DNA of 43,533 bases from an uncultured Gammaproteobacteria bacterium (GTDB lineage: Bacteria > Pseudomonadota > Gammaproteobacteria > Arenicellales > Poriferihabitantaceae): assembly GCA_937992195.1 (NCBI GenBank), contig CALKKV010000078.1, positions 1-43,533 on the forward strand, read 5' to 3'. The stretch's first letter is position 1. Each line of letters begins with the position of its first letter. The translations under genes were made by a program, and so were the position numbers. This document shows, piece by piece, positions 38,096-43,533 of the stretch. The notes beneath the pieces were generated by a model. That model worked only from the letters and a program-made list of their open reading frames with translations. It made no database searches and had not been told where the DNA came from.

Positions 38096-39409
38096 CTAAA
38101 GGTCGTCAATTTCACCACGCAGTTCAAATTTCTCCTGCGGAAAATACTTCTCCATACGCACATCGCCGGTCATAGCATGACCTTCCATGCCTTCCAGTCT
38201 TGAAATACGTGAAGAAACCGGCGCTACCTGTTTCGCGGCTTCCCGAGTCAGGCGCTGATAGGTTAAAGTTTTAATAAACTTTCCGGCGTTTAATCCGCCG
38301 GAATACCGACCCGCGCCCTTGGTCGGCAAGATATGGTTTGGACCAGAACACTTGTCACCAAATGCCACCGTTGTCTCTTCACCAAGAAACAGCGATCCAT
38401 AATTCTTCAACGCTGACAGCCACCAGTCCAGGTCTTCTGCCTGTACCTGCAAGTGCTCAGGCGCATAGTTGTCGCAAATTTTCGCTGCCTCTTCCCGAGT
38501 TTCCGCCAGCACAATCTCGCCATAGTCTCGCCACGCGGGAGCTGCTGCATTTCGCGCCACTTCAGGAAGCGATGCAATGACTTCTGGCATCAGTCGATTT
38601 ACTTCATTGGCGACGCGCAGAGAAGTGGTTGCTAACCACACCGGTGAATCAACACCATGTTCTGCCTGACCTGCGAGATCGCAGGCAACAATAAACGGAT
38701 CGGCGGTGTCATCGCAAACCACCATAGACTCGGTCGGTCCCGCTATCACGTCGATACCCACCATTCCGAATAAAGTACGCTTTGCTTCCGCTACGAAACG
38801 GTTTCCCGGACCAACAATCATGTCGGCTCGGTGGCCAGTAAAATAACCAAAGGCGAGTGCTGCTACACCCTGAACACCACCGGCACAAAGAATATGATCT
38901 GCACCCGACAAATCCATTGCATAGAGAATTGCCGGATGAATGCCTCCACGCTTTAAAGAGCCGGGTGAAGTTGCAACCACGTTTTCTACACCCGCCACTT
39001 TAGCCGTCGCCACGCTCATAATCGCCGAGGCAGCGTGGGCATAACGGCCACCCGGTATATAACAACCTGCGGTGGTAACCGGTACCAGTTTTTGGCCGGC
39101 AACCAATCCGTCCATGAGTTCGACTTCAAATTCGAGCATGGAATCTCTTTGCTGTTTTGCAAAATCACTGACCCGTTTGTGGGCAAATTGAATATCCTGT
39201 TTTACCGTTTCAGGCAGGACCTTTGCCGCATTCTCACGATCCGCCTGACTGACAAGAATTTCTCCTTCCCATTTATCAAAATCGCGGCAATAGTCACGTA
39301 CCGATTGTTCGCCGCCCTTTTCCAGGGTCGCTAGCATCTCGACTACCGTTGCTGCGGTTTCTTCGCTTCCGGTTTGCGCTGTTTTTGTGGCTTTCTTGAT
39401 GTAATTCAT
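38096..39409 (-). CDS. Histidinol-dehydrogenase-family oxidoreductase (HpsN-like)
   Basis: About 437 aa, with the HisD zinc-site motifs retained: LAGQAEHGVDSP, FGDKCSGPNHILPT and LEGMEGHA, plus VTTAGCYIPGGRYAH. The KCSGPNHILPT and AGKFIKTLTYQ wording matches the non-histidine subgroup that includes sulfopropanediol 3-dehydrogenase (HpsN), which oxidises an alcohol to an acid with NAD+. No histidine genes are nearby, which supports a catabolic role. I prefer the ATG at 39409 (MNYIKKAT) to the TTG six codons earlier. Confidence 0.9.
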   Translation of the reverse strand: MNYIKKATKTAQTGSEETAATVVEMLATLEKGGEQSVRDYCRDFDKWEGEILVSQADRENAAKVLPETVKQDIQFAHKRVSDFAKQQRDSMLEFEVELMDGLVAGQKLVPVTTAGCYIPGGRYAHAASAIMSVATAKVAGVENVVATSPGSLKRGGIHPAILYAMDLSGADHILCAGGVQGVAALAFGYFTGHRADMIVGPGNRFVAEAKRTLFGMVGIDVIAGPTESMVVCDDTADPFIVACDLAGQAEHGVDSPVWLATTSLRVANEVNRLMPEVIASLPEVARNAAAPAWRDYGEIVLAETREEAAKICDNYAPEHLQVQAEDLDWWLSALKNYGSLFLGEETTVAFGDKCSGPNHILPTKGAGRYSGGLNAGKFIKTLTYQRLTREAAKQVAPVSSRISRLEGMEGHAMTGDVRMEKYFPQEKFELRGEIDDL

Positions 39410-39439
39410 TTCGATGACAATATTCAATAGTTGATGACT

Positions 39440-40186
39440 CTAGGCGGCTTTCAGCATATCTAGGGGTCGAAGATTCTTGGCGTACTCAACAACCAAAGTC
39501 GCAAGCCATTCAGTGGTGTCAAATAGCGGTACTTCCAAATCCGCCTGGTTAAGCACCAAAGGCACTTCGCTACAGCCGGCGATAATACATTCGCTACCGT
39601 TATTCTCTAAATCCTTGGTTAGCGCAATCATCTCATTTTTTAAGTCGCTAGAAATACCATTTTGTTTAATCCGGTAGATCATTTCCATCAGTCTTTTCTG
39701 ATTGGTAGTATCTGGCAATATTGTTTGATAGCCGGCACTTTGCAATCTGTCCTGAAACAAGCTGGCATGCAGGCACCCATCCGCCGCAAGCAGTCCGATC
39801 GAATTAAAATTATTCGTTTGATTCGCTATTTCCGAAACGGTCTCATCAACCATATGAACGAACGGAATTGAAACAGCGCTGACGATAGCGTCCGCGTAGG
39901 CATGAGCGGTATTGCAAGGCATGGCCAGAAAATCGGCGCCGGCGGCCTCAAGCCGAATTGCACTCTCGGCGAAGCACTCCCTTGGATCTGGTTCACCGTC
40001 CAGCAACGCCCGGTTTCGGTCCGGTGCTTTGGGGTTATTGTCTACCAGAATTTGGAGATGATCTTGCTCAACTTCGACAGTTGTCAGCCGAACAACACGC
40101 TGGCAAAAATCAAATGTAGCAGCAGGGCCGAGTCCACCAATGATACCTATGATCTTGTCTTCTGATTGCGCCACGGTCCAACTCAT
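39440..40186 (-). CDS. Aspartate/glutamate racemase family protein
   Basis: The 248-aa protein belongs to the cofactor-independent Asp/Glu racemase superfamily. It starts IIGIIGGLGPAATFDFCQRV and has both catalytic cysteines in LAMPCNTAHAYADAI and IIAGCSEVPLVL. Such enzymes interconvert L- and D-amino acids. Its place next to a D-cysteine-desulfhydrase-like lyase and an aminotransferase suggests it prepares or salvages a D-amino acid. Confidence 0.92.
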   Translation of the reverse strand: MSWTVAQSEDKIIGIIGGLGPAATFDFCQRVVRLTTVEVEQDHLQILVDNNPKAPDRNRALLDGEPDPRECFAESAIRLEAAGADFLAMPCNTAHAYADAIVSAVSIPFVHMVDETVSEIANQTNNFNSIGLLAADGCLHASLFQDRLQSAGYQTILPDTTNQKRLMEMIYRIKQNGISSDLKNEMIALTKDLENNGSECIIAGCSEVPLVLNQADLEVPLFDTTEWLATLVVEYAKNLRPLDMLKAA

Positions 40187-40276
40187 AAAAAACGGGTAGC
40201 GAGTGTATCAACAGGCGTTTAACCCCGCCAATGCTGAGATTGCGTTTAGCTATACAGTATCTGCATAACCCAGCAC

Positions 40277-41167
40277 TTATACTGCTTTGACGGCCTCCCA
40301 CAACTCGAGAATGCCGCCATTCAACTGATCGCGTCGCACATAAAGAGAGATATTGAGCGTCTGACGCCACTCAGAGCCGCCAACTATCCCTAGCCGCGCC
40401 TCGTCAATATCCCGCTGGACCAAGACCATGGGCAGCCAGCCGAGGGCAGTTCCGGCAATCACCTGAGATCGAACCCCTTCTGAAAAAGAATCTTCGTACA
40501 CACGCTCAAACTGAGCAGCGGCATCATTCTCTGCAATTAAGTGATCTACAACTTTTCCCATAAAATCTGATGCCCCAGAGCAGGCCAGCGGCACAATTTT
40601 TGACGAAGACAGCGCGTAGGCAGGTTTTCCATTTTTTATCGCCGATACCGGCACCATGGTGTCTTGACCGATTTGTTTGCAAACATAGTGCGCTGGATCG
40701 AGATCCAATACCTCATCACCGGACTGGTAGCACATCATTAAATGCACCTCGCCGTTTTCCAGTTTTTGTACGCAGTCATGGAGGTTATTGGCTTCCACTG
40801 CAACGCGCTTTACGACTTTCCCCTGGCCGTGTTTCTGCCACCATAAAGAGAAAAAATCTGAGGCCAGGACATGTTGCATTGCGAAACGAATCACCCCTGA
40901 GTCAGATTCACTTTGTTTATGGATTTCTGCTACGCCATGTTCATACTCCGTTACCAGTGACAGCGCGAGTGAGTGAAATTGCTTGCCTTCAACCGTTAAC
41001 GTTGCGGGAAATACACTGCGATCGATCAGTCGAAACCCCAGCTGATCTTCGAGAGCCTTTATATGCCGACTCATTGCAGGTTGGGTAATCGCGCGGGAGT
41101 CTGCTGCGCGCGAAAAGCTGCCGAGCTCTGCTAGCGCAACAAAATCCTTCAACCACCTTAAATTCAT
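40277..41167 (-). CDS. LysR-type transcriptional regulator
   Basis: The 296-aa protein has an N-terminal winged helix-turn-helix (LKDFVALAELGSFSRAADSR, ITQPAMSRHIKALEDQLGFR) and a C-terminal effector-binding domain. It overlaps the upstream ureohydrolase gene by 4 bp and is in the same direction as the rest of the cluster, so it probably regulates the run from inside it. Most LysR regulators are divergent from their targets, so this embedded position is less common. Confidence 0.94.
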   Translation of the reverse strand: MNLRWLKDFVALAELGSFSRAADSRAITQPAMSRHIKALEDQLGFRLIDRSVFPATLTVEGKQFHSLALSLVTEYEHGVAEIHKQSESDSGVIRFAMQHVLASDFFSLWWQKHGQGKVVKRVAVEANNLHDCVQKLENGEVHLMMCYQSGDEVLDLDPAHYVCKQIGQDTMVPVSAIKNGKPAYALSSSKIVPLACSGASDFMGKVVDHLIAENDAAAQFERVYEDSFSEGVRSQVIAGTALGWLPMVLVQRDIDEARLGIVGGSEWRQTLNISLYVRRDQLNGGILELWEAVKAV

Positions 41168-42165
41168 CGCGACGAGATACAGTCTGCGATCAAAGATACC
41201 ATTTCAAACATTAGAGAGTTAGCAACCATAGACGTAATCTGGTTGGGCGAATCTTTTGTCGGCATTAAACAAACCACGTCACCGCCGATAATATTTTTGC
41301 CTTTAACCGAGCGAATCATTTTCATCACCTGATTTATTCTGAGCCCTTCAACACCTGCTTCTATATTTGCCACACCGGGTGCCACAGTTGGATCAAGACA
41401 ATCCAGATCAAAAGTAATGTAAACCGGAGTGTCGCCCAGTCTTTGATCGATAATTTTAATCGTTTCATCGATTCCTATTTCATCGAATCGATCCATATCA
41501 ACTACTTCGTAGCCAAGATCGTAACTTGGTTCAAGCCAATCCAGCGTTCTGGGATTTCCCCTTATGCCGATTTGCACACTGGTATGTGGATCGACATGAC
41601 CATCGCGAACCAGATAACTTGCCCAATGTGCTGCGGATTTTTTCGCTCCCAGAAAATGATCAATATGATGAAAGGCGTCGGTGTGTGCATCAAAATGAAG
41701 CAGGCTGACTTTTTCACCTTTTGTTAAATTTGCATTTTTCCCGGCAATTGCCTGCAAGATGCCGCCAGTCACAGAGTGATCGCCGCCAACAGAAACCGGA
41801 CGTGTACCGGCTCTGTCTATGCGTCCGTAGAAATCGGTAATACGACTGATACAGGCTTCGTTGTCATTTGCTTCAGGCAAGGCAACATCACCCAAGTCAT
41901 GAATGGTGCACTGCTTCCAGGGATCGACCTGAAATGCTTTGTGGGAACGACGACCCAATGCAGAAATATTTCTCACCGAACGCGGCCCTAAATGCTGATC
42001 GCGTTCTGTGGTTCCATTGCCTGTACTGTGTGGTACACCGACCAATGCGATCTCGCATTTCTCTGGATCCGGATCATGGGGACAACGAAATAAGGTTGGC
42101 ACACCCCACCAGTAGAGGCCGTGAAGCATTGAATCGAGTTTTTCTTGTTCTGTTGTTTCAGTCAT
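41164..42165 (-). CDS. Ureohydrolase (agmatinase / guanidinobutyrase / arginase family)
   Basis: The 333-aa enzyme has all binuclear manganese motifs: SVGGDHSV, LLHFDAHTDAF and YITFDLDCLDPTVAPG. Members remove urea from guanidino compounds such as agmatine or 4-guanidinobutyrate. N-terminal GVPTLFRCP and HSTGNGTTERDQHLGPRSVR place it near agmatinase or guanidinobutyrase rather than arginase; the substrate is not fixed by sequence. It overlaps the LysR gene by 4 bp. Confidence 0.92.
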   Translation of the reverse strand: MTETTEQEKLDSMLHGLYWWGVPTLFRCPHDPDPEKCEIALVGVPHSTGNGTTERDQHLGPRSVRNISALGRRSHKAFQVDPWKQCTIHDLGDVALPEANDNEACISRITDFYGRIDRAGTRPVSVGGDHSVTGGILQAIAGKNANLTKGEKVSLLHFDAHTDAFHHIDHFLGAKKSAAHWASYLVRDGHVDPHTSVQIGIRGNPRTLDWLEPSYDLGYEVVDMDRFDEIGIDETIKIIDQRLGDTPVYITFDLDCLDPTVAPGVANIEAGVEGLRINQVMKMIRSVKGKNIIGGDVVCLMPTKDSPNQITSMVANSLMFEMVSLIADCISSR

Positions 42166-42211
42166 TGTTAATCAGTTGATTGCCGTACACGGCTGATTTT
42201 CTCTTGCAGCG

Positions 42212-42577
42212 TTATAGCTCGGGTTGCTTGTTACTAAAGCTGTAATCTATGCCAATTAAGAAGCACCCGGTTTCGGTACGGCTGTTGTGCTCGGAACCTG
42301 GCTGATAAATCACATAGTCGCCTTGTTTCAACACAGTGCCATCAGACTCAATCAGCTCACCTTCGATAATCAAATACTCTTCACGTCGCTTGTGCACATG
42401 CCGTTTGGTTTCAGCGCCAGGCTCCATACGAATCATATAGGCGCCTTGTCCACTGGCGGCATCGTAACTCAGCTCAAGCTGACTCATGTCTTCTTGCACC
42501 GGTCCGTCTAATGTATAGGGCGCAAAGGTCGTACTTGCGGTAGGAATAATCTGTCTGTCAGAACGCTGTTCGGTCAT
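42212..42577 (-). CDS. Small single-domain cupin
   Basis: A 121-aa RmlC-like cupin with metal-binding motifs HVHKRREEYLIIEGEL and YQPGSEHNSR. Such proteins range from sugar-binding sensors to small dioxygenases or decarboxylases. It is the first gene of the minus-strand cluster, 46 bp upstream of the ureohydrolase gene, so it is probably part of the same pathway. AGGTAA precedes the ATG. Confidence 0.85.
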   Translation of the reverse strand: MTEQRSDRQIIPTASTTFAPYTLDGPVQEDMSQLELSYDAASGQGAYMIRMEPGAETKRHVHKRREEYLIIEGELIESDGTVLKQGDYVIYQPGSEHNSRTETGCFLIGIDYSFSNKQPEL

Positions 42578-42666
42578 TGTTTACCTCCATCTATAACAGC
42601 TTTAATCGTTAAAGTTTTTTTGCATTCGTTTGTGAGGTCTATAACTTAACCCACAAACAACCGACA

Positions 42667-43533
42667 TCAATCAGGCTCACAGTCTTGAGAAAGTGTTTGG
42701 CATACGAACGCGCGGGGCACTTCAAGTTGATCGGCAATCGAGTCCAGGACCCCCCGTTCAACATCACCGGCATGATCATCCGCCTGCGAAATCACGCAGA
42801 TATCACGCAACACCTGCATCCGCTGCGTTACGCTGGTGTGTTCGCACGCGCGTTTGGCGCGGTCGGGCAAAACTTCAACAATACGATCAAAATTCAAACC
42901 TTTATTTAGTTCACCTTTACCGAAGAATTTCTCAAAGGCTTTCTTTTCCTTCTCCGATATCTCGCCATCGGCCGTGGCTACCGCGATTGCACCGGCAAAC
43001 AACAGCTGGCGCATTACATTAGCGGTATCAGTTCGGCCTTCCATATAGGAAGGCTCCATTAGGCTCATGACTCTCTGCACACCCACTTCGAGATTATCGT
43101 GGTCGACACCATCTTTAATCATCAATTCGCTTTCATGAAACAACTTAAGCGCCTTGACCCGAAGCGGGCTAAACGGATGGGTTGAAAACCAGTCTTGTTG
43201 TGATGCATTTTGGCCAGGCTCGGCATCCTCTACCTGCATCTCGTCGACCTGCTGTAAAAACTCATCCAGATCAAACTGGATCAGGTCGTCACTCAGCCCG
43301 GATGCAAGCTTGAACAGTGAGCGCGCGACCCCGGTCAGGTCATCAGCACAATAGGCCCCGGCGCGATCAGCCGAAATCTCCGCATTACGCGACCAGGTGA
43401 ACAAGTCGAGCGCAAGCTTTGGGTCGGGACGTTGCTTGCCCTGCAGCAAGTAGCCGATTGGAATTTCATGATGATTGTACACATGATGCCCAAACTCATG
43501 GCCAATAACAAATTTCAACTCACTGCCCTTGAA
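42667..43533 (-). CDS. M48-family zinc metalloprotease with C-terminal TerB-like domain (5' end outside window)
   Basis: The reading frame is open to the window edge, so the N-terminus is missing. The visible part starts just before the zinc motif GHEFGHHVYNH and has the third ligand Glu in NAEISADRAGAYCADD. A His-Pro-Phe-Ser-Pro motif (FSTHPFSPLRVKAL) is typical of M48 peptidases. The last ~110 residues (AIAVATADGEISEKEKKAFE) resemble a TerB-like tellurite-resistance fold. It runs in the same direction as the catabolic cluster but ends 89 bp before it. A separate role is likely. Confidence 0.88.
   Translation of the reverse strand, partial: FKGSELKFVIGHEFGHHVYNHHEIPIGYLLQGKQRPDPKLALDLFTWSRNAEISADRAGAYCADDLTGVARSLFKLASGLSDDLIQFDLDEFLQQVDEMQVEDAEPGQNASQQDWFSTHPFSPLRVKALKLFHESELMIKDGVDHDNLEVGVQRVMSLMEPSYMEGRTDTANVMRQLLFAGAIAVATADGEISEKEKKAFEKFFGKGELNKGLNFDRIVEVLPDRAKRACEHTSVTQRMQVLRDICVISQADDHAGDVERGVLDSIADQLEVPRAFVCQTLSQDCEPD

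Overview
This 43.5-kb window is a chromosomal segment of a gammaproteobacterium. It carries two gene orders found in Escherichia coli and relatives: uvrC-pgsA-tRNA-Gly(GCC)-tRNA-Cys(GCA)-tRNA-Leu(UAA), matching the uvrC-pgsA-glyW-cysT-leuZ region, and rsmI / lpoA-yraN-diaA-dolP. Base composition is mid-range. The long catabolic cluster and TRAP transporter suggest a marine or other free-living heterotroph. I cannot name the genus from sequence alone.

Layout. (1) 1-9004 is an accessory region stacked behind the 3' end of tRNA-Leu (minus strand, 9005-9091). It holds the tail of an IS3-family transposase, a VapBC toxin-antitoxin pair, and two very large unrecognised proteins (1172 and 993 aa). 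It also holds repeated, partly decayed copies of the tRNA-Leu 3' part. Copies of an 18-bp tRNA-end core lie at 163, 256, 1424, 8823, 8914 and 9005. Two further repeat families (A at 1240 and 8636; B at 315 and 1483) recur at equivalent places, so the region reads as at least two tandem islands with shared ends and no integrase gene. (2) 9005-13320 is the core tRNA-pgsA-uvrC block plus a small unknown gene and efp. (3) 13330-17856 (minus) is a likely three-gene operon: a TPR/O-GlcNAc-transferase-like glycosyltransferase and two conserved proteins of unknown function. (4) 18042-21090 (plus) encodes an envelope-like set: a membrane protein, an OmpA-type lipoprotein, a membrane-anchored coiled-coil/ankyrin protein and a small two-helix membrane protein. 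(5) 21118-26734 contains rnpB, rsmI, and the lpoA-yraN-diaA/gmhA-dolP-rfaE2 series (peptidoglycan, envelope and heptose functions). (6) 26791-29140 has gloA, a perfect palindrome, slyX, an M19 dipeptidase homologue, a MITE-like element and a DUF3144 gene. (7) 29220-30677 is a photolyase. (8) 30665-42577 (minus) is a tightly packed run of twelve genes: DinB and OsmC proteins, an FAD oxidoreductase, a gentisate-dioxygenase-like cupin, a fused TRAP permease, three PLP or racemase enzymes, a HisD-like dehydrogenase, a LysR regulator, a ureohydrolase and a small cupin. A truncated M48 protease closes the window.

How the genes fit together. The core blocks cover DNA repair, phospholipid synthesis, translation and envelope assembly. 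The minus-strand cluster looks like a regulated uptake and degradation pathway for a nitrogen-containing (possibly sulfonated or guanidino) organic acid, but the substrate is not determinable here. The most unusual feature is the island stack at tRNA-Leu, with its two-gene giant-protein cargo.
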